Shown here piece by piece: positions 1 to 12,120 of a stretch of 64,000 nt of DNA. Both the position numbers and the translations under genes were made by a program. The DNA is from Macrolepiota albuminosa. Taxonomy: Eukaryota; Basidiomycota; Agaricomycetes; Agaricales; Agaricaceae. A model generated the notes under the pieces. That model did not search any database, had not been told where the DNA came from, and saw nothing but the letters and a program-made list of their open reading frames with translations. The DNA lies in assembly GCA_027475525.1 (NCBI GenBank), contig JAMWFC010000090.1:1860001-1924000 (forward strand), given 5' to 3'. Position 1 is the stretch's first letter; each line of letters begins with the position of its first letter.

Positions 1-705
1 CTCCTTTGTTTTATTTGATAGGTGTCAAACTCAGGCATACCACTAAGGCCGGTCGGTGTACATCTATAGATCATTTTGTAGTAGATGGAAGGTTGGTGAT
101 GGTTACTCGGTCACACTTTCAGATCACAACCATGCGTAAATTGACTCTTATGATCAGTTAAATCGAGGGATGGACGCTCGATGCCATATATACAGCGCTG
201 GAGTCTCGGTAGATCCTGATATATCGGAATTTGTTTGATGGATGACTTGCATACTTTTGACTACCCATGCATCAACAGAGGATATCTTTGTATCCATAAT
301 TGGGGTAACTTTTCGCGCAGCAGATTACCTAATTCCGGGGGTGGATATATATATATATATATTAAACTGAATTCTAGAAGAAACCGAGTGAGTGGTTAAA
401 ATCTGATCTTGTAGGTCGTATGGCGTTTAAGTCGGACACGAGAACACTCAATTAGTCGAGTTTTACAATCTTACAGACACATTACTGATAGAATTATTAT
501 ATGAATGTATGTTTGGGTTCTGGCTGTACCTGCGGCCTAAGGAGGAAACCAAATCAGAGCCGAAAGTGGTACGTCCGAGTCATAAAAACACAGCCTGCGG
601 ACCAGGGGATGTCAAAGGCTGGAAACACTACCACTCAAGTAGCTCTAAATCTGAATGAAGATGTGTAGAGTGTCGGAAGACATTCAACTAAGCCACTGTG
701 GCTTA
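1..705. other. Unassigned AT-rich stretch, no gene seen
   Basis: I find no convincing coding region here on either strand. A short TA microsatellite lies at about 343-362. No LTR, tRNA-like or coding signature stands out. Confidence 0.5.
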
Positions 706-830
706 TGTTGGAACTGTAACAATTAATACTATCTAGGTGTGGCTGACACCTATAATAAACACATATGTGTTAATCTAGCTATGATGTGTTAGTTATATGT
801 TCGTATGTAAGTTATAAGAAAAGTGTCATA

Positions 831-859
831 CCCTCAGAGATGTGCAACGTAACTGAGGG
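831..859. repeat. 29-nt hairpin with CCCTCAG/CTGAGGG arms
   Basis: A 7-bp perfect inverted repeat (CCCTCAG...CTGAGGG) encloses a 15-nt loop. Related hairpins with the same arm sequence occur at 32695-32723 and 63806-63842. Confidence 0.7.
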
Positions 860-1402
860 ACTCCCCATGCTGTCACCATATATATACAAGTGCTCTTGCA
901 CAAAGCAAGAGCTGTGGCCATGGTGGCCCTGGCATCAGGTTTGTGGCACACACACACCCTTTCTTTATCACATCATCACAATACCCTCAAGCTGTCACAT
1001 CTATCACATTGTATCCCAACAGCTTAGTGTAATGTCTCCCAATATGTAAGCCAATGGCCATACTCAGTGGGTTTTCTATACCTGTCAAGTTGTGAAAGCA
1101 AGATACAATGTCTTTAGCCCAGTGATACAATAACTTGGAGTGAAAACATACCTTGTGAACAAATTGCTACACATTGCAGTCAGGGGTATGAAAAGAAAAC
1201 CTATAGACAATATCATTGATAGCTCACACAGTAACTCTACATGGAAGATATACTTTTTACTGGATGTCCAACAAAATCATTTAAGTGAACTCATAATTTC
1301 TCAGAGCATCACAAAAGCTGTAAATAGTATTGTCAGTCATCAACTGTAGCATAGTACGCTATGTAGCCACAGCCACATAGCTTTTAGTTAGTAGACAAAG
1401 CT

Positions 1403-1435
1403 AAAATTATATTATATTTATTATAATATAATTTT
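1403..1435. repeat. AT-only hairpin, 14-bp arms
   Basis: AAAATTATATTATA is followed by the 5-nt loop TTTAT and the exact reverse complement. A smaller GCTGC/GCAGC hairpin lies about 40 bp downstream. Such palindromes occur inside LTRs and at centres of small inverted-repeat elements; nothing in the sequence decides which. Confidence 0.6.
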
Positions 1436-1560
1436 ATTTACATTTATATAAATACGTACTTACTTGCTGCTTATAAAGCAGCTTATTTTTGTTTTACACT
1501 ACATAGTCAATAAACCAGTCTGGTCTGATTCTGTACTGTGTGAACTGAGCTCTCACAACA

Positions 1561-2015
1561 TCCATAACTTTGTTACATCAACTCAGTATGCAGGTCTGAA
1601 ACATACACTCAAGGAGAGGAGGTAAAAGATCTATTTCATTAATATAGGCAATGGAAACATTGAACAAAGAACACTGCACAAGACAAGATACTGTGCCAAT
1701 AAACTTGGTGCCATATACAGGCAATGAACCATGAGACAAAGACTTTCAGGTTTAACTCCAAGCCAGAACATTATCAATGTGAAATTTAAAACAGAGCTGG
1801 AATATTCTCACACGATACTAGACTTTTTGTATCTAACTTAAATATTCTAAGAAGAATCCATCAGACAGACATCTTCCTTGCTGGCTCCTCACCAAGCTAT
1901 CTCTATAAAACAAGCCCAGAAAAGTGTTAAATGTCTTTGAGACTCCAAGGAAACAGAGCCATGTTCTCAGTATGATGAGGGAATGCAAAAGTCTGAGTGG
2001 ATTTGAAGGATGTGG
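1561..2015 (-). other. Left flank (target sequence) of element B
   Basis: This is the sequence into which element B inserted. On the minus strand a frame stays open from the right flank (25022 onward) across the empty site into this flank and down to about 1833 when B and one GTGG are removed. No protein family is recognised in this part. Confidence 0.4.
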
Positions 2016-3021
2016 TGATGACGCCCAAAGTTTGGTCAGTAACAAATATGACTATAGTGTTACCGTACCAAAAGCTTGCGTTGAGCATGCTATAAGTGAT
2101 GTGGGGAGTCCTGGGCAGGTCCCAGAGAACACGCCTGTAAAAATGAGGAAAAGTCGGTAAGGGGGTCGGCAAGTGTAAAGCGCTAAGGTAAAGCGCCTAT
2201 GAAGGGAGCGGTAAGTGCACATGGCAATGTTAGTGGCAAGAACACAGTAAGCTTAGCGAAGTCTAAGCGTCGTTAATGCCTGCCGTAGCTGCAAGGCGCG
2301 AATAGGTCAAAGGCTAGCGATAGTCTGCAACTGCTGACGAGTTCGATGTTGCCGACCGTAAATGAGGTCCTGAGTGTAAGGGAGACTGAAGTAAGGGGAA
2401 ACTCTGTTCTATTGTTCGATGGGTATGTACAAGTCGGTAAGTACTTTTGAGTGTAAGGGAGACTGAAGTAAGGGGAAACTCTGTTCTATTGTTCGATGGG
2501 TATGTACAAGTCGGTAAGTACTTTATATACTACAAGGAGTTCACCGTCGCCAGTGACCAACCATTGCCAAAGTGCAGTAAACTAGAAAATTTCATAGGGG
2601 TAGCTCCAACGGTTTCAGATCCCTACCGTCCATTCAAGACCCTTAGCAATGCCAGGCGGCAGATCACGGTGCTAAACCATCAATCCATCACCCTTCTGTC
2701 GGTCCAAAATGCTTAGCAATGTCAGGCGCCAAATCGAGGTGCTAAGCGATGTCAGCCGCCAAGGTTAAACACCAAGCTGTCCGTCAGTTTTTGATAGATC
2801 ATCAGGCTTCTCCCTAAGCGCTGTCGTCAGTGACTGATGCCATCTGTCAGTTGTCATTCTGTCTGCCATCGGCACTATCACTGATTGGATCTGCTTCTTG
2901 CCATGCGCGGCCATCAAATATTGCCAAAATTGGTTAGTTAGCGCACGCTAAGGTATTCTGAGCCTGTGCCATGTTGCCGTAGCCTGCCGTTGATGCGCTG
3001 ATCCTGTATGGGGTCCTATCA
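2016..3021 (-). repeat. 3' LTR of element B (left copy)
   Basis: It matches 24093-25021 along its length. It is 1006 bp because of a perfect 77-bp tandem duplication (2371-2447 and 2448-2524) absent from the other LTR. Removing that gives 929 bp, exactly the length of the right copy. Differences between the copies are largely C/T and G/A changes. Confidence 0.93.
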
Positions 3022-3030
3022 TCTCCCCCC
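3022..3030 (-). promoter_or_regulatory. Polypurine tract of element B
   Basis: On the minus strand GGGGGGAGA abuts the 3' LTR start (TGATAGG). This is the usual plus-strand primer position in LTR retrotransposons and confirms that B is transcribed on the minus strand. Confidence 0.8.
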
Positions 3031-3828
3031 AACTGAAAAATTGACTGTCCTCAGTCACCAAATAAGGCTATCGTTACCGCTTTTGTGACAAGTGGTCCGT
3101 GCGTTCTTGAGATTTTGTTTATAGTCCTGGCATGTGAGTTTGGACTTCGTTTCTTCTCCCCATCTTTACCTGGCGCTCAATAAAACAAAATATGTCCTTC
3201 CATATTCCAACTCCGCCCCCCGTGCCTTCTCAGGCAGCTCAAGAAGCCGCCTACACCTACATCGCCAAGGCCAACCGTTTTATTCGGCACATCGAGGGCG
3301 TTGGCGCCAAGGCATCTCAAAACTTAGTGGTTGGCATGATGAAGCTTTTAGAACGATGGTATGAGGTGCGGGTCCTTGGCGTTGGCTGGGATCACAAGAT
3401 TGAGGTGCGGGAGTGGTGTCGTGCCCAGTATGTTGATAATCGTGGCGCCGAGTAGTTAGCGCCCTTCTCCCGCTTTGTAAGTTGTTTCTGCTGCCTGCTG
3501 TGTCGCTTAGCTGATTGTTCCCTAGGTGCCTCCCCCTGTCCCCACCATTGAAGATGAGCTGGAGGACATTCTTTCTGGCGCGTTGCCGATGACCGTAAGC
3601 GCATCAGCAACTGAGTAAGTAGCTTTTGACCTTTCCTTCTCTAGCTATGGACTGAACTATCTCCCCATAGTAAGCAAAAGGTACTGGAGCCCCTTGCTCG
3701 GTTGCAAATTGAGCAGGAGCAGGAGGAGGCTGCCGCTGCTGCTGCCGCGCATTCCTTGGCAGTGGCAAGGGCAGAGCTTGCCAAGGAGCAGAAGAAGGAG
3801 TCCGTTGCCCAGGGTTCCAGCAAGGGGT

Positions 3829-4004
3829 TGTAACGGAGTCATCCGTATTACTATCAGCGTCAACGACGCTATAATCATTTAGTAGAGTATTACGTAAGAC
3901 AACATCTTGTTTTCGCACTAAGTACTAGTCAAATCCGATATTGCGGTCTGATTTAGCACTGTGTGATACACACAGGATAGTTCTAACCCGTAACTCCGGT
4001 TACA
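3829..4004 (+). repeat. 5' LTR of A1
   Basis: It is 176 bp, starts TGTAACGGAG and ends CTCCGGTTACA, and I see no difference from 15461-15636. TGTAAC/GTTACA form a 6-bp terminal inverted repeat. A T-rich tract follows directly; I could not match a tRNA primer-binding site. Confidence 0.95.
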
Positions 4005-4115
4005 TTTTTTTAAATCTTCTGCTATCGGCTTTAGACTCTAGGCTTGTTACCGACTAGGCAACTCTCATCAAAACCTCTCGATTCTCTGTTGGCATCACGC
4101 TGAAAACGTGCTTCC

Positions 4116-7100
4116 ATGACTGGCTCTCTTGATCCGGATCCTCCGTTCTCAGCTGCAGACGCAGGTGACTTACCTGTGCTTCAGGCTGTGAAGACGCAAT
4201 CTGCGTCAGCATACCAACCCCCACCAAAGCGGGACGAAAAGACCCCTCGCGATGTCAGCGCGAGCTATGGAATGCCTGGTGGGCTATCCGTATCACGGAT
4301 GATGTCCATTGTACGACCTGGTGGAAAACCAGGAGATAGATCCGCGGTCTCAGGAGTGTCGCTGCCAGCGAGCCAAATGCCCTCACTGATGTATCCGGTA
4401 TTGCCCGAGAGCTCTTCAGCTCCCTCGGAGGGTCAACTGGACGTTACCCAGTACTCGGAAATGGTACAAGGCAGCGCGTTTGCGCATAGCACCCCATTCC
4501 GGACTGCACCTATGGAACGGCATTTGGAATATGTGGCCAATGCTGCCACTGAACCGGGACCGTCGTCGTTGACGACACAAGGACAGAAGCAAGGACCAGC
4601 AATAATGGTCAGTCGGGAGGACGACAATGTCGTAGGGTTGGAAAAGGCGTCACCAGCGCCTGGAACTCCAGAGTTGCACAGACGGGCCGGCAAACAGCTG
4701 CAAGTGAGGCATGATGGCCTCAGGAGAGTTATGGACTTAGAGTCCGAGTTGGAGTCCTCAGATGATGAGGAAAGCAAAAGGTCGCATTCGACCTTGTCTA
4801 TCCAGTTGCAGCTAGTATTGGACCGATATCCGGCGGTCGTGAAGGAATCGACGCGAAAGCGTCTTCAGCTTTATGTAGTGAAGCACTTACAGTTGCTGGC
4901 GGCTAGGAGCCACGATGTACCCCGTGCAGATTCGAGTGAATATATCGAATTGTTTGTGCGCATCTTCGAACTCGAAGTAGTGGAATACCTTAAGCGCAAA
5001 GCGGCGCGAGGGTCAGCAGTCTCAACGGCTACTCCAGCCGACTCCGTAGAATGTGAGATGAGTGTGCGCAGACGAGCGCCACTAATCGCGGACGCGATGG
5101 AATTGCTCAATGCGCCTCGTCAGGCTAATGAGTCTCAGCAAGACTACATTCGGCGTCAGAACGCCGCAAACCGTCAACGCATTGTTAGCGGAGTGCCTCA
5201 GCAGGCATTGTCTGAGGTGGAGACTGTAACAACGACTCCGGCAGAGCCAGAGGCAGCACTTGTAGTGCAGGAGGTTAAGACACCTCGTAAGCAAGTTACA
5301 ATCAAGGAAGAGGTGGACGAAGTCCACATTCTTGAGGAGCGAACGCAACCACAACGCGTAGTGCGATGCGTCCACCTAGTGGACAACTGGAATGAACGCG
5401 TCAATTACCAAAGGATACGCAACCAGGACTTGCGCGATCATGGTGAGTCGTTCATTGACAACCAGGGGGTAGTCTTTGAAGGGCGTGAGGGCGTAACAAC
5501 CAGGACTTGCGCGATCATGGTGAGTCGTTCATTGACAACCAGGGGGTAGTCTTTGAAGGGCGTGAGGGCGTAACGCCTGTCGATGACATGCGGCGACAAT
5601 TCGCGGCTCGGACTGCTGAACCGGACAGAGATCTGGGTGGTAGTGAGTAACGCCTGTCGATGACATGCGGCGACAATTCGCGGCTCGGACTGCTGAACCG
5701 GACAGAGATCTGGGTGGTAGTGATGACAGTAGTGGTCACTACGAACGGAGGGAGCCAAATCGTCGCAATCACGACGGTGGAGATCGTGATCGTAGGAATG
5801 ACGATCAGGACGATAATAATCGTCGTGACAGGGGCAGGCAGGCTGGTGGATTACCAGCAGAGCAACAAGTGAGGCAACAGCCCACCGCACGGCCGGAAAG
5901 AGTGGTCAATGAGCACCTGTTTCGCAGTCCTCGGGCATTTTCGATGCCCGCACCTCATGATTTGCGTGAAACTACACCGGGAATGAATGAAGCGGTCAGG
6001 ATCCATATGGATCATATGCATGACCGCCTCACTCGTCTGGTGGATGACTCCCTGGGAGTCAGATTTAAGTTCCCTGCTGGGGTAAGCCCCCGTAAATCTG
6101 ATGGTAAGCACATACGTGCGTATGCCGGAGGACATAGGTTCTCCCAACTGGAGGACTGGGCCATGGACGTGTGCTACCACCTTGCAGCTTGCTGCTATGG
6201 TGGAGACGACATGGACCAGGAAAGGATATTCGTGCTAGACGAATTTATGGAAGGAGAGGCTCGGAATTGGTTTCGTCGCCATGTTCTCCACATTAATCGC
6301 GACAAATCGCACTGGACATTTAAAGAGGTCCTGATAGGACTGTATAATCGGTTCGTTAACGCTGCTACGATGCAGGAAGCTCGCGATGCCTTTAGAAAGG
6401 CAGTGTATGACGCTAAGACTGGCGTCCAGACCTTTTATGATGACCTGGTGGGTCATGCACAGAATATGGCCGTCTATCCAGACGAATACACTATCCGCGA
6501 GACATTCCTGGACGGAATACCCGCAGACATGAGGAGAGCGTTGATACGCGACGATAACTTGTCTCCGGAGGTCAATACTGTGACTGAATTTTTGGCGTAT
6601 GCCATCCGTTATGAGCAGTCGACACGGACTGCAAACCATTATGAGCAGCGTAGTTCACGCTGAGGACCAGTGAACCGGCAGGCAGTGAAGGTGGGAACCT
6701 TCCTGGCTAAGCGAACGGAGATGGAGAACAATCGCAATCCGCGATTCGTGGTTCGCAAGACAATTCCTGGAGGCCAACGGCCTCGATCGAAACCTGCTGG
6801 ACAATTGCCAGCGAAGGACAGTCGACCCTTGTCGGGTCAGAATCAAGTAGCACCAAGAGGAGTGGTGGCACCTGCAGCGCGTATGGCGGGTAAAACCGCT
6901 GGAGCTCCAGGAGTGGGCCAGAGAAGGCCTGCCGGGGACTCCTCAGCATGCTACAATTGTGGCAGGAGCGGGCACTTTGCTAAGGAGTGTCCCGCCCCTC
7001 CTAAGGCACACATCCGAGCGGCCCATACGGCTGCGGCACCGAGCGATGTCGTCAGTGACGACGAGGACGATGAAATCGAGGAGGAGCCGCAAGTAGAGGC

Positions 7101-7758
7101 TGACGGGTCGGAAGTGGATGACGCTGAGAGCGTCCAGATTGATGGCGACGAATACGTCGCAGTGGACGTCTACGACAGCGACTATTACGCTCGTGATGAC
7201 GAGGAAGAACATCTGTTTGCACTGACGGAGTGCCGTGGAGATCAGCGCGTCCGAATGAGACGTGTAACCCTGCAGAAAGCAACTAATAAGTTGCAGAGGC
7301 CACGCTATACTCCCGAAGAGAAGGAGTGCCTGGTCACGTATGTTGATGTCAATGGACATCCGGCATGGACGTTGTGGGACTCCGGGAGTACCACTACGGG
7401 CATTACGCCCCAGTTTGCTCACGTCAACGCGATTCGCGTTCATGAACTGGAGGAGCCCTTGATGCTCCAGCTGGGGACTGTGGAGAGTCGCGCTATGGTG
7501 CAGTTTGGCGCAGAGGTGAGAATAAAGACGTCAGGAACGTCGACAAAGGAATACGTGGATATAGCGAATTTTGATCGCTATGACATGATTATCGGTACGC
7601 CGTTCATGCGTAAGAACAAGGTGTCGCTGGATTTCGTGAACAACATGGTCGTTGTGAATGGTACGCCTCTGAAGGCGGAGAAAGTGGTGTTGAACGATAC
7701 AGATGGTCGTTTGAGGCGCTATCGCGCAACTGAAAAGCGGCGTGATGAGCGCAACTGA
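4116..7758 (+). CDS. A1 Gag-protease polyprotein (one internal TGA)
   Basis: The frame starts at ATG 4116, about 110 bp after the LTR. The N-terminal part is charged and low in complexity. A capsid-like retrotransposon Gag region lies around 5880-6660, a CCHC zinc knuckle (C-x2-C-x4-H-x4-C) at 6949-6990, an Asp/Glu-rich linker at 7050-7210, and an aspartic protease motif DSGST at 7378-7392. Two 77-bp duplications (5421/5498 and 5571/5648) shift the frame; removing them makes it continuous and matches A2. An in-frame TGA at 6661 stands where A2 has CGA, so it is probably a recent nonsense mutation. The frame ends at TGA 7756, in the same frame as pol. Confidence 0.88.
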
Positions 7759-7764
7759 CTAGAT
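7756..7764 (+). promoter_or_regulatory. Candidate stop-codon readthrough site between protease and pol
   Basis: The sequence is TGA CTA GAT. TGA CTA G is an established leaky-stop context in eukaryotes. Pol continues in the same frame without a start codon being needed. A2 has the identical stop and following bases although it has mutated heavily elsewhere. This fits programmed readthrough controlling the Gag-to-Pol ratio; expression was not tested. Confidence 0.6.
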
Positions 7765-10700
7765 GGTCGCAGGAGAGCGACTGTTCAGGAGGTGGAGGAC
7801 AAACAGGCCCCACCGAAAAGCCTGCCGGCTGATTCGCCGGCTATACTGATGACTGAGGAAGAGTTTCAAGGAACTCTGAAGAAGGGGAAGCACCCGGATG
7901 TGACTGGGTGTACCAATGGAAAGCCTAAACAGGCTGTGCAGTGCAAGAATGAGCGTAGTAAACGCGTGGTGGAGTCGCTGGAATGCCAGCCGACTAGCTC
8001 TCGAGTAAAGGTGGAGGATCTCGTCAAGGACGAGGGATACAGTACGATGGGAACTGTGGGTAGCACTAGGTCGCTAATGGATCAACCAGTGCCTCGGCCA
8101 GAGGTGCAATGGGCGTATGACCCACGAATGCCACGGGAGTGGAACGAGCTGGTAGCGTCAATGGTGACGCACGCTATGGGAAGTGGGCAAGCGACCCAGA
8201 CGGGAGAAGTGTACCGTTACGCACGAGAGGACGAGATATCCGAAACATTGGATATCGTATTTGACGGATTCTCGCTGAAGGCGAGGAGTGTGCAGTCGTC
8301 GGCGAGTACGACGAGGAAACAACCGGTTGTAAGGTTGAATCCGGGAGACCTCACAGAGGAGCACGTACGTGCCTTACAGGAGCGATTTGAACCAAAGGTT
8401 CAGCCGCGTATAGCACGCCGGGAGACCTCACAGAGGAGCACGTACGTGCCTTACAGGAGCGATTTGAACCAAAGGTTCAGCCGCGTATAGCACGCGTAGC
8501 CAAAGGAAAAGGCAAGGCTTTGAGCCTTACAGAGGAGGATATTCCTCGATTGCGCCAGCAATGGCAACGGGAGTTCGCTGATATCGTCAATGGAACGAAG
8601 GAGGAGCTTCCTCCGTGGCGGGAGGTTAATCATGAGATCAACCTCATTGACGATAACAAGCAGTACAAGTATCATTTGCCTTGCTGCCCGCGAGCACTTC
8701 AGGATCAACTTCGTGAAAAGACGAATAGATACATAAACGCGAAGTGGTGGGAACCACGACCAGCGGTGCAAGCTGCACCATTGCTTTGTATCCCCAAGAA
8801 GGATGGAACGTTGCGGACGGCATTGGACGCGCGACAGCGCAATGATAATACCGTCAAGGATGTAACACCTCTTCCAGATCAGGAAGTGATACGAGAAGAT
8901 GTCGCGACAGCGAAGTATCGGTCGAAAATCGACCTCACAGACGCGTACGAACAGGTTCGCATCCGTGAAGAGGATATACCGAAGACACTGTTCTCGTCCC
9001 TGATGGGGACGTTCGTGAGTAACATCATGCAGATTGGTGACTGTAATGCACCGGCGACATTTCAGAGGTTAATGACCTCAATCTTCCGAGATGTAATCGG
9101 GAAGTTTATGCACGTCTATTTAGACGATATATTTATATTTTCTGACTCCATCGAGGAGCATGAGCAGCACCTACGAGTCGTATTTGAACGACTACGGAAG
9201 GCCAGCCTCTATCTCAAATGGAAGAAGTGCGAGTTGTACGCAACAAGTATAGATTGTCTCAGTCACGTCATTGACAAGAAGGGCATTCATCCTGATACGG
9301 ATAAGCTCGACCGAATCCGAGAGTGGCGTACTCCACGCACATATAATGATATCCAACGATTTGTCGGACTGGTGAACTATATTGGCAATTTCTTGCCAGA
9401 CATCACTGCATACACTGGGCCACTTATGGCCATGACCCAGAATGGGTCACCGTTTCATTGGAGACCGCTGCATCAGCGGTGTTTTGAGATGATTAAGCGC
9501 TTATGGCCATGACCCAGAATGGGTCACCGTTTCATTGGAGACCGCTGCATCAGCGGTGTTTTGAGATGATTAAGCGTATATGCGCGAAAACGCCGGTCAT
9601 CCGGCCAATTGACCCACGCATTGACGAGCCCATCTGGCTCATTTGCGATGCGTCGAAGACTGGGGTTGGGGCCATGTTTGGCCAGGGTAAAACATGGCAG
9701 ACTTGCCGACCAGCGGGATTTATGTCCCGTAAATTCACTGCTGCTCAGCAGAATTATGCTGTGCATGAGTTAGAAACACTCGCAATACTGGAAGCCCTCC
9801 TAAAGTGGGAGGATAAACTGATGGGATATAAGATCCATATTATCACGGATCACAAAGCGCTAGAGTTCTTCAAGACTCAGGTGCACCTGTCCCCGCGACA
9901 ACGTCGCTGGATCGACTACATGTCGCGGTACCAGTTCGACATCACCTATGTAAAAGGTGAATTGAACAAAGTGGCGGATTGCCTATCTCAATATTTCGAG
10001 AGTGATACTCGAGATGACGTCCATGACGCGCATGACTATGTCCAGGCGGACAAACGTATTGACCCAGAAGGCGAGGATTTGCCTCTGCATCGATTCCATG
10101 AAATCAGGGAACATAGGGTCGAGTTACACGCCATGCGAGCGCAGGAAACACGTCGCAGTAAGCGACTGCAGGAGCAGCGAGAGACTCGCGATATCGAAGC
10201 TCAGGTGCTAGTGGACCATGAGGCCCCTCAGCCAAGGGAAGAGACGAGGCAAGAGGCGCCTATGAGAGGTACTGATATGACGCTCCAGCAAGCGCTGGAG
10301 TCACAGGACCATACGCCTGCACCGGCCGACTTAGGCAATGCGCAATTCCGCACACGTATCCAGCAAGGATACAAGGATGATAATCTCTTCGTAGAGATTC
10401 GGCCGACTTAGGCAATGCGCAATTCCGCACACGTATCCAGCAAGGATACAAGGATGATAATCTCTTCGTAGAGATTCGGAACAATATCCAAGCGCATCCG
10501 CGCTTCAGGATGGAGCAGCAGCTTGTCTACCTTACCAGACCCACGGGGTCCAAAGTCATCTGCATTCCCCGGGAGAGGTCGTTGATTACGACTATCCTGG
10601 ACCAGGCCCATAGAGTAGTGGGCCACTTCGGAACTCAGAAAACGCTGGACTATGTGCGACGCTGGTACTGGTGGCCGCAAATGGCCAAAGAGACGAGCCA

Positions 10701-11892
10701 ATTCTGCTCGACATGCGAGCTATGTCAACAGTCGAAAGTGTCGACTTTGAAGCCACCGGGAAAGCTGCATTCGCTACCCATCCCGGTCAAACCTTGGGAC
10801 TCGATTGGGATGGACTTTATAGGTCCGTTCCCCGAGTCGAAAGGCTTTAACTACCTGTGGGTAGTGATCTGCAGAATGACCAGTATGGTCCATCTCATTC
10901 CGGTGAGAACCACCATGACCGCGTCAGACTTGTCGTGGATCTATCTCAAGGAGATAGTACGTCTCCATGGACTGCCCAGCTCGATCGTGAGCGATCGAGA
11001 TGCTAAGTTTACTTCCAAATGGTGGAAGGAGCTGCACAAGCTGCTAGGAGCAAAGTTGCTCATGTCGACATCGTTTCATCCGCAAACGGATGGTCAAACG
11101 GAACGTGCGAATAGAAATATCGCGCAAATCTTGCGAGCGTTCGTACGTCCTGATCAGAAGGACTGGGTGGATAGGTGTCCACTCGTGGAATTCGCGATAA
11201 ATGCGAGTATATCGGAAACCACAGGGTACTCACCCTTTGAACTCAACAATGGCTACATGCCATCCATGATTCGTGAACTTCGTACAGACGAAGTTATTCA
11301 TGTGGGAGTCAAGCAGTTTGCGCGTAGCGCGCTAAGGAATCTGGCAGATGCCCATGATGCGATTATAGAATCGCGTGTCTGGCAAACCAAACACGCGAAT
11401 AGTCGCAGACGCGAGGAACCAGAAATCGAGAAAGGGAACCTAGTGTACCTTTCTACGAAGAACCTGAACCTGCCGAAAGGCAGAGCGAGTAAGTTGTGTC
11501 CAAAGTGGATTGGACCGTATAAGGTCCTTGAAGCGGAGCCGAGCACGTCTAACTACGTGCTGGAACTACCCCATGCGCTGCAAGCGCGCAGGATAGTCCC
11601 CAAATTCCATGTGTCGCTATTGCGACCGTATATGGCCAGTAGTGATGCGCTCTTTCCTAATCGAGCAACTCCGGAGCCGTATGATTTTGGAACTGGTAAT
11701 GACCAGGAGTGGTTCGTAGATGACCTGATAGGTCATCGTTGGACAAGGGGAAGCCTCGAATTCGAGGTAAGGTGGAGCTTAGGTGATACTACCTGGGAAC
11801 CGCTAGTAAACTGCAAAGACCTTGCAGCGATGGACAGGTATCTAGAGCTGCAGGGCGTGAAACGCCCTCAGCAGCTAGCAAAACGCGCGTAA
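7759..11892 (+). CDS. A1 Pol: reverse transcriptase, RNase H, integrase with chromodomain
   Basis: The polyprotein copies element RNA into DNA and integrates it. A linker (7759-8520) precedes reverse transcriptase with the catalytic YLDD at 9117-9128. RNase H follows (about 9590-9990, with LICDASKTG near its start). Integrase has an HHCC zinc domain (about 10610-10730) and a DDE core: D in MDFIGPF near 10810, D in SDRDAKF near 10997, E in QTDGQTE near 11100. The C-terminal chromodomain (about 11698-11850, with WFVDDLIGHRW and DTTWEPL) would direct insertion to marked chromatin. Three 77-bp duplications (8341, 9424, 10323) break the frame; deleting one copy of each restores it throughout. No internal stop remains after that. 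Confidence 0.92.
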
Positions 11893-12120
11893 TGCGCGTG
11901 TGGTGGTGGAATGTGGACGAAGTCCACTTTGATTGCCGGTAACTAACCGGGGGGCCACTAATTGTGGCTGTGATTGTAACTATTTAGGCGATTATGATCG
12001 CCGACGTGGCGCTGGGTGGCGTGTGTTTGTGGTTGTTTACACCACTGGCGGAGTTGGGAGATTGTTTTTTTTTCTTTCTTTCCTCAGTCCCAATACACGT
12101 AGTCTACGTGTTGCTTTAGA
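11893..12120 (+). promoter_or_regulatory. Pol-ORF3 spacer with splice-acceptor-like tract and 17-nt palindrome
   Basis: A long pyrimidine run ends in CAG at 12085-12087, resembling a 3' splice site. ACACGTAG-T-CTACGTGT at 12095-12111 is a perfect 8-bp-arm palindrome just before the ORF3 start codon. Both features are kept in A2 (50709-50770). A spliced subgenomic transcript for ORF3, analogous to env expression in retroviruses, would explain the tract; this is inference. Confidence 0.55.

Larger units (their letters stand above)
706..1560 (+). repeat. Possible solo LTR, Copia-like ends
   Basis: The segment begins TGTTGGAACTGTAACA and ends CTCACAACA, so it has TGTTG/CAACA-type inverted ends as in many LTRs. 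It holds no coding sequence, has an AATAAA-like motif near 1508, and contains two hairpins. No target duplication is visible (GCTTA before, TCCAT after) and no second copy lies in the window. The call rests only on terminal resemblance. Confidence 0.28.

Noticed and set aside
706..1560. Confident solo Copia LTR
   Set aside because: There is no target duplication and no second copy in the window, so it is kept only as a low-confidence repeat.
3604..3918. 104-codon minus-strand frame
   Set aside because: It runs across the A1 LTR boundary and opposite a well-supported exon of the antisense gene; it is a shadow.
5498..10476. Frameshifts and partial frames in A1 gag and pol as natural mutations
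   Set aside because: Each coincides with a perfect 77-bp tandem duplication and disappears when one copy is removed.
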